Positions 1 through 10,057 of a stretch of 64,000 bases of DNA are shown here, in pieces (position 1 is the stretch's first letter; each line of letters starts with the position of its first letter). The stretch is from an uncultured Aquimarina sp. (GTDB lineage: Bacteria; Bacteroidota; Bacteroidia; Flavobacteriales; Flavobacteriaceae), in contig NZ_CANMQT010000002.1 of NCBI RefSeq assembly GCF_947500065.1, positions 682,001-746,000 on the forward strand, in the 5' to 3' direction. The notes under the pieces are model-generated. The model was not told the DNA's origin. It saw nothing but the letters and a program-made list of their open reading frames with translations, and did not search any database. A program made the position numbers and the translations under genes.

Positions 1-2361
1 AAAATTAAGATGCCACAGCGGCCCATCCGGAACGATAATCAACTCATCACCTGCAATCTGATCTTTTAAAGACATTATTAATTGTTGATGAAGTTGGAAA
101 GCCAATTCTTTGTATGCTCTAATATTCTTATCAATAATTGTTGCTCTTAATTTTTCTACTTGCTCTGTAAGTTTTGGGGTTACAAGTTCTTTTACTGCAA
201 TCGTATTCTTCGAAATCGCAAACGCATAAGTGAAGCTATCCGCAGTAAAAAACTCTAATAATGTTGTTTTATCATCCAGTTTTTGTTGAATCTTATCTAG
301 TGAAACGACATCATTATCATATTTTAATTGATGGTACTTAGGATACTTACTTTCTACAACCTCGGATAAAGAATCTTGCCTTCTATCAATTTTAAACAAT
401 TCGTTTTTATAGTCTTCAATTTTTACAGAATCTATTGCAGTTTTAGATTGTTCTTCGGCAATCTTTGATCGATAAAAAGCACGGAGAGACTTTAGAGATT
501 TTTCTAATTCTAATGTTTTTTCCGGTAAGCCCATAAAACCCTTCGCATTGGCATCACTAAGAAGTTCTTTAAGTATGTTGGACTTACTTTTTTCAGTATA
601 GTAAAGTGCTTTTTCTATAGCTAGATCATCCTTCGTTTTTTGATAAAACAATATTTGCGTCTCGATAGCATCTCTATAAACTTCTTTGGCTTCCTTGGCA
701 AAAAAAACCTTGTCTTCATATTTCTGAAATGATTGTCGCACTCTGTCAACAAGAATATCTATATCTTGGTATAGGAGAATACTTCTCTTAAGGTCTAGTT
801 CCTTATTATTCTGTTGATATCGTAATTGTAAAGTTTTAGCTTTTCCCTTTAAGCTTTTTAACAACAATTGCCAATTATAATAATTATTAGGGTCATAAGA
901 GTCTTGAGTACTGTTTTGATAGTTCTTTTTAGAACTTGCATCTAATGCTTTGTCATAATTAACAATCGCCTTATTATATTCCTTTTGATTTTGATAAACC
1001 TCCGCAATAAGATTATAAGAATCAGCTGTCAATAAATGATTCTCTCCATAAGAACTCTGTAAAATCTCTAACCCTTTCTGGTGGTATACTAATGCATCAT
1101 CATTCTTTTTATTCGAATAATATAGATCCGCAATATTCTTATATACACTTACAATTTTAGGATTATCTTTTTCAAGACTTGCACTGTATATGTCTATGGC
1201 TTTCTTATAATATTCTAATGCAGTATCATAGTCCTTAATTTTCTTATGATAATTACCAATGTTTTGATATCCCTCGGCAACTAAATAATGATTCTCCCCA
1301 AATGCTGTTTTATAGATCTCTATAGCCGTATTATGGTATTCTACTCCATTTTCTAATTCATTCTTTTTACTATAAATAGTACCAATATTGCTATACAAAC
1401 TTGCTACATTGACATGCTGTTCTCCATAAATTTTTACTGCAATATCCAATCCTTTTTTACTGTACTGTAACGATTTCTCATAGGCTCCTTTTTCAAAATA
1501 AGCGACACCCATACTTTCATAAAAGAATGTCAATTCGTACAATTTGTTTTTATTCGTAAAAATTGGTTCTGCTTTTAGATAGTAGCTAATTGCCTTGTCA
1601 TATTGATTAAGGTTGGCATAAGTTATGCCTATATTAATGTAGCTATATCCAACATATAGATGATCTTTTCCTGAGCGATTGATGGTAACTTCCAAAAACT
1701 TTTGATAGTATTCTAGCGCCTTGTCAAGCTTGCCCATATCATCATAAACCATCCCAATATTATTATAAGACCCTCCAGTATTGGAGTGATTAGGATCCAA
1801 CGTTTTAAGGTTAATTTCCAAGGATTTTTTGTGATATTCAAGCGCTTTTTGAAATTTACCTAGTTTTCTATGAATCAAGCCCAGATTACTATAGGATATC
1901 GCAATGTCCGAATGGTTTTCTGGTAACAGCTTTTTTCGAACATCCAATGCTTTCTTGTAATACACAAAAGACTTTTCGTAGTTGGGCGTTTTCTCATAAT
2001 AAATAGCAATATTATCATACGCATTCGCAACCATTTTACTATCTTTTTTAAGATACGTATTACTTATTTCCAGTGCTTTTTGTGAGTTTTGAAATGACTT
2101 TTCCAGCTCGTGATTACGCCATTGATTTTCGGCAATTTCATTATAACAAGACATTACTCTTTCCCATGTTTTCGATTTCTTATATATGGCTAAAGCTTTA
2201 TTGAAATAAACAGTGGAACTATCTAAGTCTCGATCTACTTGTAAAGAATCTGCTTTTGTTAAATATTGATACGCTAAAATGGTATCATTTGTTGTTTTAG
2301 TTTGTGAAAAAGTAATACTAGTAAAAAAAACAAAAACTATGATAGTTTTAATAAGATTCAT
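1..2361 (-). CDS. TPR-repeat protein with C-terminal CHAT domain (3' end outside window)
   Basis: The frame is open from an ATG at 2361 to the window edge, so at least 787 residues are present and the C-terminus is missing. Residues 1-20 form a signal peptide ending in TFSQ. From about residue 55 to 470 there are repeated units of the type YxNIGxxYxxxGxYDKALEYYxKAL, typical of Kinesin-light-chain-like TPRs. A more charged helical stretch follows. The last visible residues, IVPDGPLWHLNF, match the start of a CHAT (caspase-HetF-associated) domain; its catalytic His and Cys would lie outside the window. In Bacteroidota such exported TPR-CHAT proteins are common and mostly uncharacterised. The TPR part should bind protein partners; a protease role is inference. 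No neighbour in the window clearly shares its job. Confidence 0.85.
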   Translation of the reverse strand, partial: MNLIKTIIVFVFFTSITFSQTKTTNDTILAYQYLTKADSLQVDRDLDSSTVYFNKALAIYKKSKTWERVMSCYNEIAENQWRNHELEKSFQNSQKALEISNTYLKKDSKMVANAYDNIAIYYEKTPNYEKSFVYYKKALDVRKKLLPENHSDIAISYSNLGLIHRKLGKFQKALEYHKKSLEINLKTLDPNHSNTGGSYNNIGMVYDDMGKLDKALEYYQKFLEVTINRSGKDHLYVGYSYINIGITYANLNQYDKAISYYLKAEPIFTNKNKLYELTFFYESMGVAYFEKGAYEKSLQYSKKGLDIAVKIYGEQHVNVASLYSNIGTIYSKKNELENGVEYHNTAIEIYKTAFGENHYLVAEGYQNIGNYHKKIKDYDTALEYYKKAIDIYSASLEKDNPKIVSVYKNIADLYYSNKKNDDALVYHQKGLEILQSSYGENHLLTADSYNLIAEVYQNQKEYNKAIVNYDKALDASSKKNYQNSTQDSYDPNNYYNWQLLLKSLKGKAKTLQLRYQQNNKELDLKRSILLYQDIDILVDRVRQSFQKYEDKVFFAKEAKEVYRDAIETQILFYQKTKDDLAIEKALYYTEKSKSNILKELLSDANAKGFMGLPEKTLELEKSLKSLRAFYRSKIAEEQSKTAIDSVKIEDYKNELFKIDRRQDSLSEVVESKYPKYHQLKYDNDVVSLDKIQQKLDDKTTLLEFFTADSFTYAFAISKNTIAVKELVTPKLTEQVEKLRATIIDKNIRAYKELAFQLHQQLIMSLKDQIAGDELIIVPDGPLWHLNF

Positions 2362-2428
2362 CTTTGATATGGTTAAAATCAATTGCAAAGATATTCCAAA
2401 ATTGTAAAAACATAGTGCAGCTTTATCT

Positions 2429-2857
2429 TTATTTATCATCCAAAACCTCAATAGTTTTCTTTGGTTTTTTTGTTCGGATTCTGATAGTCTCATATTTCCA
2501 GGTTGCATCCTTTTTATTTGCTATAATATCCATTTTCCCTTTTTGCTTTGATCCTTTGATACCTACTGTTATAATTGCTTTATCATTCACCGTATACCTA
2601 ACCTCTCCTTCCAGAAGTTCGAAAAAACCAATAGGCTGCACCTCTCCTAATAATGCAAGTACACGCTCATCATCCTCTACCAAATCAAATGCATTGTCAT
2701 AAACAGATGAATCTACCATTGTTTTAGTAAAATCTCCAATTGGTTTTCCTAAAATAATCAATACGGTTATCACGAATCCAGATACCATCATACAAATTCC
2801 TAATATCCAATTTCGGTTTTTACGCCACCAACTTTTTTTATATATGTATTCGGTCAT
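2429..2857 (-). CDS. Coa1-like (cytochrome c oxidase assembly factor) single-pass membrane protein
   Basis: 142 residues. A basic N-terminus (residues 1-16) is followed by one membrane helix at about 17-37. The soluble C-terminal part has the layout of the Coa1/Tim21 fold: an ALLGEVQPIG segment, a GEVRY strand, then a basic KGSKQKGKMD hairpin and WKYETIRI strand. Coa1 helps assemble cytochrome oxidase in mitochondria; bacterial members have no proven role and appear in many Bacteroidota. It stands alone between the TPR-CHAT gene downstream on the same strand and a divergent outer-membrane gene. The family call rests on pattern recognition and the oxidase link is weak, because no respiratory genes are nearby. 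Confidence 0.6.
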   Translation of the reverse strand: MTEYIYKKSWWRKNRNWILGICMMVSGFVITVLIILGKPIGDFTKTMVDSSVYDNAFDLVEDDERVLALLGEVQPIGFFELLEGEVRYTVNDKAIITVGIKGSKQKGKMDIIANKKDATWKYETIRIRTKKPKKTIEVLDDK

Positions 2858-3003
2858 AAATTTTTGTTTAAATTATTACAGACAGATAAAACTTAATGCT
2901 ATTTTTATCGTTATTCATACTACAAAAACCTTTCCAATCAATAGTTGTTGCATAAATCATAGTAATTTATGGGGTTTACACGACCTCTATACCTGAAAAA
3001 CTT

Positions 3004-3011
3004 TAGTTTTG
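3004..3011 (+). promoter_or_regulatory. -7 box of Bacteroidota type (TAnnTTTG)
   Basis: TAGTTTTG matches the Bacteroidota -7 consensus exactly and ends only 5 bases before the ATG at 3017. The matching -33 element is poor: TTTA at 2975-2978, 25 bases away. If used, it would give an almost leaderless message starting at 3017 and would place the upstream ATG at 2969 outside the transcript. Confidence 0.35.
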
Positions 3012-3016
3012 TATCG

Positions 3017-6000
3017 ATGCGCATTTTTACCGTTTTAGGTTTTTTATTTTTCTTCAGTACTAGTACTTTACTTGGACAAGATACTTCTGGAAATTTTAGA
3101 AGTAAAAAAGTCCGAGCTAGTGATACTATTCGTATTGATTCTGTAAGTATCAATCCTTTTGGTTTTAAATTACTTTCAAAACAAGGTATTGCTATAGATA
3201 GCACCCTATATAAGGTTAGTTTTAAGAGAGCATCCATTATTATTTCTTCACAGATACAGTCACAAAACGATTCGATCACCGTACAATACTATCGTTATCC
3301 AGATTTTTTAACTAAAAAATATTTTGAATTTGATCCTGCTATCATTGTTGAAGAAAGTGGTGATCTACAGAAACTGTATAGTTTATCAGAAGCTAATAAT
3401 AAAAAAGAGTTTAAACCTTTTGATGGACTTACTACCAATGGAAGTATCTCCAGAGGAGTAACTGTAGGTAGCAATCAAAATACCGTATTAAATTCTGAAT
3501 TGGATCTACAGATTTCAGGCAAAATAAGTGATAATATATCGCTACGAGCATCTATACAAGACGCTAATGTACCTGTACAGCAAAGCGGTTATTCTCAGAA
3601 CTTGGATGAATTTGATCAAGTTTTTATAGAATTGTATAGTAAAAACTGGAATATTAGAGCCGGTGATGTTCAATTACAAAATACCACGAGTTACTTTAAC
3701 AGGTTTACCAAAAACGTGCAAGGAATATCTATCAATGGAACCTTAAACCACCCAGATTCCAAAACAGATTTATTTGCTTCAGGAGCTCTGGTAAGAGGCG
3801 TATTTACCAGAAGCCAGTTTACCGGACAAGAAGGAAATCAGGGGCCTTATAAACTAACTGGTCCTAACGGAGAATTGTTTATCCTCATTGTTTCAGGTAG
3901 TGAACGTGTGTATATAAATGGCTTACTTTTGGAAAGAGGAGAGAACAAGGACTATATCATTGATTACAATGCCGGAGAAGTACGTTTTAATCCAACCTAT
4001 CCAATTACATCGGATATGAGAATATCCATAGAATATCAAACTACAGAACGTAATTATTCGAGAATCATCGTCTATGGTGGTGGTGAACATACTAGTGAAA
4101 AATTAAAAATAGGTGCATTTGTATATTCAGAAAATGATGCAAAAAACCAACCTTTACAACAGAATCTAAGCGATCCACAAAAAGAGATTCTATCCAATGC
4201 TGGGGATGATACTACTCAGATGATTTCTCCATCAGCTGTTCCTGATGTATTTAGTGAAAACAAAATCCTCTATCGTAGAGATATTATTGATGGTCAAGAA
4301 GCATTCGTGTTTTCTAATAATCCGGAAGATGAACTGTTTAACGTTCGCTTTTCACTAGTAGGCGATAATCAAGGTGATTATATTGTGGGGGACGTAACTA
4401 CGATTAGCCGTGTTTTTGAGTATGTAGCTCCCATTAATGGGATTCCTCAAGGTAATTTTGCTCCGGTTATTCAATTAGTAGCACCTACCAAACTTCAGAC
4501 AGCAGTGATTCAGGGTTCTTATATCCCCAACGAAAAAACATCTGTTGGATTCGAAATTTCGGGAAGTAAAAACGACCTAAACCTATTTTCTGACTTAGAT
4601 GATACTAATAATGACGGTGTAGCTGGAAGACTTCAATTTAAACAACGTATTTTTTCTAGAGACAGCAGTTGGACAATGAATACATTTGCCAATGGCGATT
4701 ATATTCAAAAAGAATTTAAAAGTATTGAAAGAATTTATAATGTAGAATTTAATAGAGATTGGAATCTAAATAATCCTATTGGAGATCAACAGTTTTTTAC
4801 TTCAGGTGTAGAAATTCTTCACCCAAAAAAAGGATTTACCAGGTATTCCTTTCAACATCTTAATTTTTCAGAAAGCTATAATGGTAATCGACACTTGTTA
4901 AACACAGAACTTAAGCTAAACAAATTAAGTGTTTCTTTGCACTCAAGCTTGCTGAATAGTAAAAATGCTGAGTTAGATTCCAGATTCTTCAGAATGTACA
5001 GTAACCTAACCTATAGTTTCCCTAAAAACTGGATTGGAGCTAAAATAGCAACAGAAGAAAATAAAGAAATCAACCTCAGCGATCAAACCTTTACCTTAAA
5101 CACGCAACGGTTTAAATCTTATGAAATCTATAGTGGGGTAGGTGATAGCACAAAAATTTATGCGGAAGTTGGATATAGACATCGTATCAATGACAGTGTT
5201 AGAAACAATCTTTTGGATAAAGTGAGCACCTCTAACACCTATTTTTTAAAATCTAATTTACTTAGTACTAACAATACACAATTATCACTTTTTCTGAACT
5301 ATAGAACACTAAACAATGAAGATCAAAATCGTGAAGATGAACAATCTTTGAATTCTAGATTGTTATACAATCAAAAATTCTTTGCTGGTAAAATTAATTG
5401 GAATACTGTTTTTGAAACCAATAGCGGAACATTACCACAGCAAGAATTCACCTATGTGCAAGTAGATCCAGGGCAAGGAACCTATACTTGGAATGATTAC
5501 AATGACAATGGAATACAGGAATTAGAAGAGTTTGAAATCGCTCAATTTACAGATGAAGCTATCTACCTAAGAGTGTTATTACCAAACCAACTTTTTGTAA
5601 AAACACATCAAAATCGATTAAGTCAAATTATTACATTAAATCCTCTTTCTTGGTCCGGTTCAGAAAACAAAACAAAAAAAATATTGTCACATTTTTATAA
5701 TCAAACTTCTTACATAGTAGATCGAAAAAACCTGCGTGATGACAGTTCTTTTGACATCAATCCATTCCGAAAAGATGATGATGAATTAGCACTTAATCTA
5801 AGTTTTAGAAATACACTGTTCTTTAATCGAGGAAAGCAACGATACACTACCTCATACACCTTTCTTTCTTCTAAAAACACTAATTTACAAGTTACAGGGC
5901 TTCAAGAAAATATTATAGATAGTCATCAATTAACATTTGCTCATAAAATGGCAAAAACTTGGCTTTTTGACTTAAAAAATGAACTTATCAAAACTGAAAG

Positions 6001-6433
6001 TATTTCCGAAAACTTTAGCAATAGAAATTACATATTAGAAGGCTATAAAATTGAACCTAAATTATCTTATTTACTTTCTCCCCAAACACAATTTAGTGTC
6101 TTTTACCTCTTAAATGATCAAGATAATATTTCAGGAGAAGAAGCTTTGTCCCAGCAGAAACTAGGGGTTTCTTTTGCTTATGCTAATAAACAACAAGTAT
6201 CGATTACAGGCGAGTTTAATTATTTTAATAATGATTTTACAGGAAATGCTTTTTCTCCTGTAGGATATCAATTACTTAATGGTTTACAACCTGGTGATAA
6301 TTATACCTGGTCCGTTTTAGCACAAAAAAAATTAACCAAATATCTGGATCTTAATATTTCATATTTAGGTAGAAAAAGTGAAACTACAAGTACTATTCAT
6401 ACAGGTAGCGTGCAGCTTAGAGCATATTTCTAA
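3017..6433 (+). CDS. Large outer-membrane protein of unknown function
   Basis: 1138 residues from the ATG at 3017; an in-frame ATG at 2969 would add 16 residues ahead of the signal peptide, so I prefer the internal start (MRIFTVLGFLFFFST, ending LLGQ). After a short beta-rich N-terminal part come conserved-looking segments: GSISRGVTVGSNQNT, a stretch rich in FDQVFIELYSKNWNIRAGD, and SGSERVYINGLLLERGENKD leading into a YNAGEVRFNPTYPI strand. From about residue 480 to the end the chain alternates aromatic and polar residues in strand-length blocks and finishes with LRAYF, whose terminal aromatic suits a beta-barrel inserted by BAM. I recognise the general type (Bacteroidota surface/outer-membrane protein) but no named family. 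It is not SprA by size or sequence. Confidence 0.75.
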   Translation: MRIFTVLGFLFFFSTSTLLGQDTSGNFRSKKVRASDTIRIDSVSINPFGFKLLSKQGIAIDSTLYKVSFKRASIIISSQIQSQNDSITVQYYRYPDFLTKKYFEFDPAIIVEESGDLQKLYSLSEANNKKEFKPFDGLTTNGSISRGVTVGSNQNTVLNSELDLQISGKISDNISLRASIQDANVPVQQSGYSQNLDEFDQVFIELYSKNWNIRAGDVQLQNTTSYFNRFTKNVQGISINGTLNHPDSKTDLFASGALVRGVFTRSQFTGQEGNQGPYKLTGPNGELFILIVSGSERVYINGLLLERGENKDYIIDYNAGEVRFNPTYPITSDMRISIEYQTTERNYSRIIVYGGGEHTSEKLKIGAFVYSENDAKNQPLQQNLSDPQKEILSNAGDDTTQMISPSAVPDVFSENKILYRRDIIDGQEAFVFSNNPEDELFNVRFSLVGDNQGDYIVGDVTTISRVFEYVAPINGIPQGNFAPVIQLVAPTKLQTAVIQGSYIPNEKTSVGFEISGSKNDLNLFSDLDDTNNDGVAGRLQFKQRIFSRDSSWTMNTFANGDYIQKEFKSIERIYNVEFNRDWNLNNPIGDQQFFTSGVEILHPKKGFTRYSFQHLNFSESYNGNRHLLNTELKLNKLSVSLHSSLLNSKNAELDSRFFRMYSNLTYSFPKNWIGAKIATEENKEINLSDQTFTLNTQRFKSYEIYSGVGDSTKIYAEVGYRHRINDSVRNNLLDKVSTSNTYFLKSNLLSTNNTQLSLFLNYRTLNNEDQNREDEQSLNSRLLYNQKFFAGKINWNTVFETNSGTLPQQEFTYVQVDPGQGTYTWNDYNDNGIQELEEFEIAQFTDEAIYLRVLLPNQLFVKTHQNRLSQIITLNPLSWSGSENKTKKILSHFYNQTSYIVDRKNLRDDSSFDINPFRKDDDELALNLSFRNTLFFNRGKQRYTTSYTFLSSKNTNLQVTGLQENIIDSHQLTFAHKMAKTWLFDLKNELIKTESISENFSNRNYILEGYKIEPKLSYLLSPQTQFSVFYLLNDQDNISGEEALSQQKLGVSFAYANKQQVSITGEFNYFNNDFTGNAFSPVGYQLLNGLQPGDNYTWSVLAQKKLTKYLDLNISYLGRKSETTSTIHTGSVQLRAYF

Positions 6434-6503
6434 TTTTTTTTCTCATCTTTATATAAAAAAACTAAATATACATTACAACTCTTAAACCTAAATCAATACA
6501 ACA

Positions 6504-6872
6504 ATGAAAAAAAATCTCAAAATTTGCATCATACTGGTTTCCTTATTTTTATATAGCTGTATCACTACTCAAGGAACTGACGGAAAAAAGGGTGAAGATG
6601 GAAAAGATAGTTCTCAACTTATAGATTCTAAAGAAATGATAGAAAAAGGGTTTATCAAAGGAACATTATCCATTAGCAAATCCGAAGGTTGCTCATATAT
6701 TCTTACAGTAGAGAAATATACAGATAAGTTAGATCCTATAAACATTCAAGATTTTTTTAAGGTCGATGTGCCCGAAAAAGTATGGGTGAAATACAGTGAT
6801 TTAAGAATGAATAGTAGATGTAGCGAAGCAAGACCAGTCTCGATAACAGAAGTAAACAAGCGTACTGATTAA
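6504..6872 (+). CDS. Small lipoprotein with collagen-like linker, unknown function
   Basis: 122 residues. The N-terminus MKKNLKICIILVSLFLYSC is a lipoprotein signal with lipobox LYSC (Cys 19). The mature start has a short Gly-X-Y run (GTDGKKGEDGKD), as seen in collagen-like spacers of surface lipoproteins. The rest, about 80 residues, contains two Cys (in EGCSY and SRCSE) and no family I know. It follows the large outer-membrane gene by 70 bases in the same direction and may be co-transcribed. Its stop overlaps by 3 bases the stop of the convergent T9SS substrate gene. Confidence 0.75.
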   Translation: MKKNLKICIILVSLFLYSCITTQGTDGKKGEDGKDSSQLIDSKEMIEKGFIKGTLSISKSEGCSYILTVEKYTDKLDPINIQDFFKVDVPEKVWVKYSDLRMNSRCSEARPVSITEVNKRTD

Positions 6873-9800
6873 TTTACAGAAAACTTAACTGATTTTCCAG
6901 TTTTACTACTACCTAATCTAACAAAGTAAATCCCAGAACTTACGTAAGACATATCAAGCAAATATGTAAACCTGCTATTTGCATCTTTCTCGACAAAATT
7001 GGAAACTATTGTTTGTCCTGTAATAGTGAATATGCTTAATCTGAGAATGTTGTCTGCATTTGCATCACTCATAGTGATCAAAAACCGATCATTAGGCTGA
7101 CTAATTACCGTAAGATCAGAATTCGGACTTGTATTCTCGCCTATTTCTACGGTATAATCATGAGTAGTCCCAAACTGCATAGAACCACAAGGATCATTAA
7201 GATCTGCACCATTATTTGTATTTGTATCTCCAGCCCTAACTCTTAGTAAATGAGTTCCCAAAGGCGCATCAGCATCTAATGAAAAAAGAAAAGTCTGACC
7301 AACATTTTCTTCAGCAATTACTTGATTACCTATAATCATTTCTTCATCTTCAAAAATAGTATCATCATCATAATCTATCCATAGGGATAATTGTTCTGAA
7401 TCGCCCTCCGCAAAACCTACCTGAACAGTTAATGCGTACACTCCTATTGATCTATCAAGATTGATTACCATATCCGTAAAATCTTCATAACCACTTCCAC
7501 ATTCAATATTTTGATTAGAGATATTTGACAATTCAAAAGAGGATAATCCATCACCAAATCTTTGACAATCTGAGCTTGGAGAACATAATCGATGTTCAAT
7601 TACCCTTGTTATTACATCATTATTAGTGTCCTCATCTATAGCCAAAGCAGTTCCTATCTCAAATGTATAGCTTGCAAATTCTGATAAGTCTGCAGTTCCT
7701 GTAAAGGTGTATTCTGCAGATTCTCCAACTGCTATGGTTCCTGTATATATTTCATTGACAGGAGTTCCTCCATCCAGTGTATAAAAAACTGGAATATTAG
7801 ACTGAGGAAATCCTCCATAATTTCTAATTACAATCGTAACAATTTCAGTAGAAGAAAGACCTCCTCCTGATACTGGAGACACCAAACTGATTACTCCTAC
7901 ATCATTAGGAAATAGATTAGTAACTTCTTTCGTAGCACAATCATTCTCTGGTGTTACATCTCCAACTTGGTTTGTTTCTGCTGAAATAAAAACATTGTTC
8001 CCAGCTGTTAAATCCGCAGTCGTATTAAACGTAAATGAAGCTGTTTGTCCAGCTGTAATAGATCCTGTGAAAATCTCGTTCACAGCCGTTCCACCATTAA
8101 CAGAATAACTTACAGGAATATTACTTTGTGTTGTGGTACCAAAATTTTTGATAGTAACCGTTATAACTTCAGAAGTAGTAAAAGTAGCATCTTCTGGAGT
8201 ATCAATACTAATAACACCTACATCATTTGCTACATTCTCTGCAATTTTAAATACCCCAACAATATTTCGAGCATTATTTCCAAAATTCTCGAAATATTCT
8301 GCAATATGCCAGAATGTTTGATCATCAATAGGGTCTACCGTAATCTGCGCATAATCACCATAACGATTTCGAGTAGTCCTATCCACATCAGTACCCACAG
8401 CGATTGTTTGTTCTGCAAAAGTCATGGTTCCTAAAGGGTCATCCGCCAATCGCCCAGTATATCTTACGGAAGCAAAACTATCAGTATTAGCACCGTCATC
8501 TATAGTTCCCATGGTTGTATACCCCATTCCGATATTACCAAAAATATCCATAGCCATACTTGCACACCAAGCACTTTTACCTCCTGGAGAAGTATATGTT
8601 CCTTCCTGAAAAACAGCCCATGGCTGACCATCTCCATTTTGTCTAAGTTCATACCATCTAATTGCAGATATATTATCCGTGTCTGGACGATCATCGATAT
8701 CTACCGGAAAGTTAAGTACAACAGCATTATAATCACAAAACCTTCTGTAGTTAGTAGCATACATTACAGTCCCTTGAAGCACATCAATATCTTGACCATC
8801 AGTTCCGGGTTGCGGAAGATTAGCAAAAGAACCACCATCAAATGTAGAATCAAAAGGAGTTATATTTCCATTACCTACCGTTAATTCCTCTGCTTCAGTT
8901 ATTGTAGATTGTTGTGGGTTAATCCAATCAATACTAATTGTCCATAATTTTAATGCATCTTCATTAACTCCTTCCCAAGCATCATCCTGAAAATAAATAA
9001 TCTTAGCATCTCCTTTAGGTGGAAGCGTGCTACCAATTGCATTAAATGACGCTGGGCTATAAAACCCTCCCACTCTTGCTCCTGGTAGAGGAAATCCTAT
9101 CATTTGAGCAGTGTCAACACCTGCTAGCATTTGCTCTCTATCAATAACATATACCACTTCACTCGTCATTTGCTGTCCCTGATCTTTATTAGCAGTTATA
9201 TAATAACCATCTGACCATATAGAGAATTTTGGATAATCCGGAAAAGTATTTCCTGTTCTGAATCTATATGTAAACCAACCGTCATTTACAGGATCCGGTC
9301 CCATACTTATAGCTATTAAAAATCCGTTATCCGGATTACGAGTACCACCGACTCCATCAAACTGTGTTATCACAAATCGATCAGCAAAACTATCATAAAA
9401 TACTATTGGATCTCCAGTTGTTTCTCCCGGCCATATATTTGCCAAAGAGGTAGAGGGTACTAAAACATTTCCGTTTCTGTCATGTATCGCGAATGCAGAG
9501 TTTTTAGCACTTATATAATGATTAGGACCTATTGCCCCTGTTGGATCTGATGGAGAAGTTGAACTAGAATTAGATTCAAAAACTAATGAAGGTGTTCTAT
9601 TAATCCTTGTATTACTTGCATTTTTTTGTTTTCGTAATAAAGGGTCTCTTCCTTTTGGTAACCCTTTGCCTGGTACAATTTTATTAGCATCTGCTCTCTT
9701 AGGATTCACTTCTCCTTCTCGAACCACTTCAGGAATCAATTTCTTACCAATCAATGATCTCACTTCTTGCATATAATCGGAAGAAGTAACCAATGTAGCA

Positions 9801-9880
9801 GTAGCGGTTTTTTTATCTTGAGAAAAACCAACTATACAGAAAAACAAAAAAGAAAAGAAAGCTATCCTTTTCAGTAACAT
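6869..9880 (-). CDS. T9SS-secreted protein with two CARDB domains, GEVED domain and type A sorting domain
   Basis: 1003 residues. Signal peptide at 1-20 (ends VGFSQ). Residues about 90-555 form a large propeller-like region that begins SDPTGAIGPNHYISAKN and contains many Asp/Trp strand motifs. Two CARDB (cell-adhesion related) Ig-like repeats follow at about 560-655 and 660-765; both start NDVGVIS. A GEVED domain (about 770-915) contains the acidic loop WIDYDDDTIFEDEEM and ends HDYTVEIGE. The last about 75 residues are a type A T9SS C-terminal sorting domain (FTITGQTI, SSGIYFVRL, final VKFSVN). Export through T9SS to the cell surface or medium is well supported; a ligand-binding or adhesion role is inference. 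It stands alone; upstream lies the relic of a second T9SS substrate. Confidence 0.9.
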   Translation of the reverse strand: MLLKRIAFFSFLFFCIVGFSQDKKTATATLVTSSDYMQEVRSLIGKKLIPEVVREGEVNPKRADANKIVPGKGLPKGRDPLLRKQKNASNTRINRTPSLVFESNSSSTSPSDPTGAIGPNHYISAKNSAFAIHDRNGNVLVPSTSLANIWPGETTGDPIVFYDSFADRFVITQFDGVGGTRNPDNGFLIAISMGPDPVNDGWFTYRFRTGNTFPDYPKFSIWSDGYYITANKDQGQQMTSEVVYVIDREQMLAGVDTAQMIGFPLPGARVGGFYSPASFNAIGSTLPPKGDAKIIYFQDDAWEGVNEDALKLWTISIDWINPQQSTITEAEELTVGNGNITPFDSTFDGGSFANLPQPGTDGQDIDVLQGTVMYATNYRRFCDYNAVVLNFPVDIDDRPDTDNISAIRWYELRQNGDGQPWAVFQEGTYTSPGGKSAWCASMAMDIFGNIGMGYTTMGTIDDGANTDSFASVRYTGRLADDPLGTMTFAEQTIAVGTDVDRTTRNRYGDYAQITVDPIDDQTFWHIAEYFENFGNNARNIVGVFKIAENVANDVGVISIDTPEDATFTTSEVITVTIKNFGTTTQSNIPVSYSVNGGTAVNEIFTGSITAGQTASFTFNTTADLTAGNNVFISAETNQVGDVTPENDCATKEVTNLFPNDVGVISLVSPVSGGGLSSTEIVTIVIRNYGGFPQSNIPVFYTLDGGTPVNEIYTGTIAVGESAEYTFTGTADLSEFASYTFEIGTALAIDEDTNNDVITRVIEHRLCSPSSDCQRFGDGLSSFELSNISNQNIECGSGYEDFTDMVINLDRSIGVYALTVQVGFAEGDSEQLSLWIDYDDDTIFEDEEMIIGNQVIAEENVGQTFLFSLDADAPLGTHLLRVRAGDTNTNNGADLNDPCGSMQFGTTHDYTVEIGENTSPNSDLTVISQPNDRFLITMSDANADNILRLSIFTITGQTIVSNFVEKDANSRFTYLLDMSYVSSGIYFVRLGSSKTGKSVKFSVN

Positions 9881-9983
9881 AAGAGAATTTTTAAGATGAG
9901 AATTATCTCGATTTTTGGTCTAAAATACAATTAAACTTCAAAATATGGCAAAAACTAAACACTTAATCCATACTTGTAATAGG

Positions 9984-10023
9984 AAACAAAGGAGATTTCT
10001 TACAAATGAAACCTCCCTTGTTT
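9984..10023 (-). terminator. Hairpin downstream of the T9SS relic
   Basis: A 16-base stem (9984-9999 with 10008-10023; 14 of 16 positions pair) encloses an 8-base loop. On the minus strand it sits 34 bases past the stop of the relic at 10058, the expected place for the terminator of the lost gene. No strong U-run follows. Confidence 0.5.
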
Positions 10024-10057
10024 AAATAAAATAAATTATGACGAGTGTTAAATTAGC

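Noticed and set aside
2364..2702. Plus-strand frame of 112 codons over the Coa1-like gene
   Set aside because: Overlaps a membrane-protein gene with a clear family pattern; its product is a hydrophobic shadow of that gene.
7041..9000. Several open frames of 60 to 130 codons on the plus strand and a minus-strand frame at 8500-8694 inside the T9SS gene
   Set aside because: They lie wholly inside a strongly supported 1003-codon gene, have no start context or recognisable sequence, and look like low-complexity Ser/Ile/Thr-rich antisense translations.
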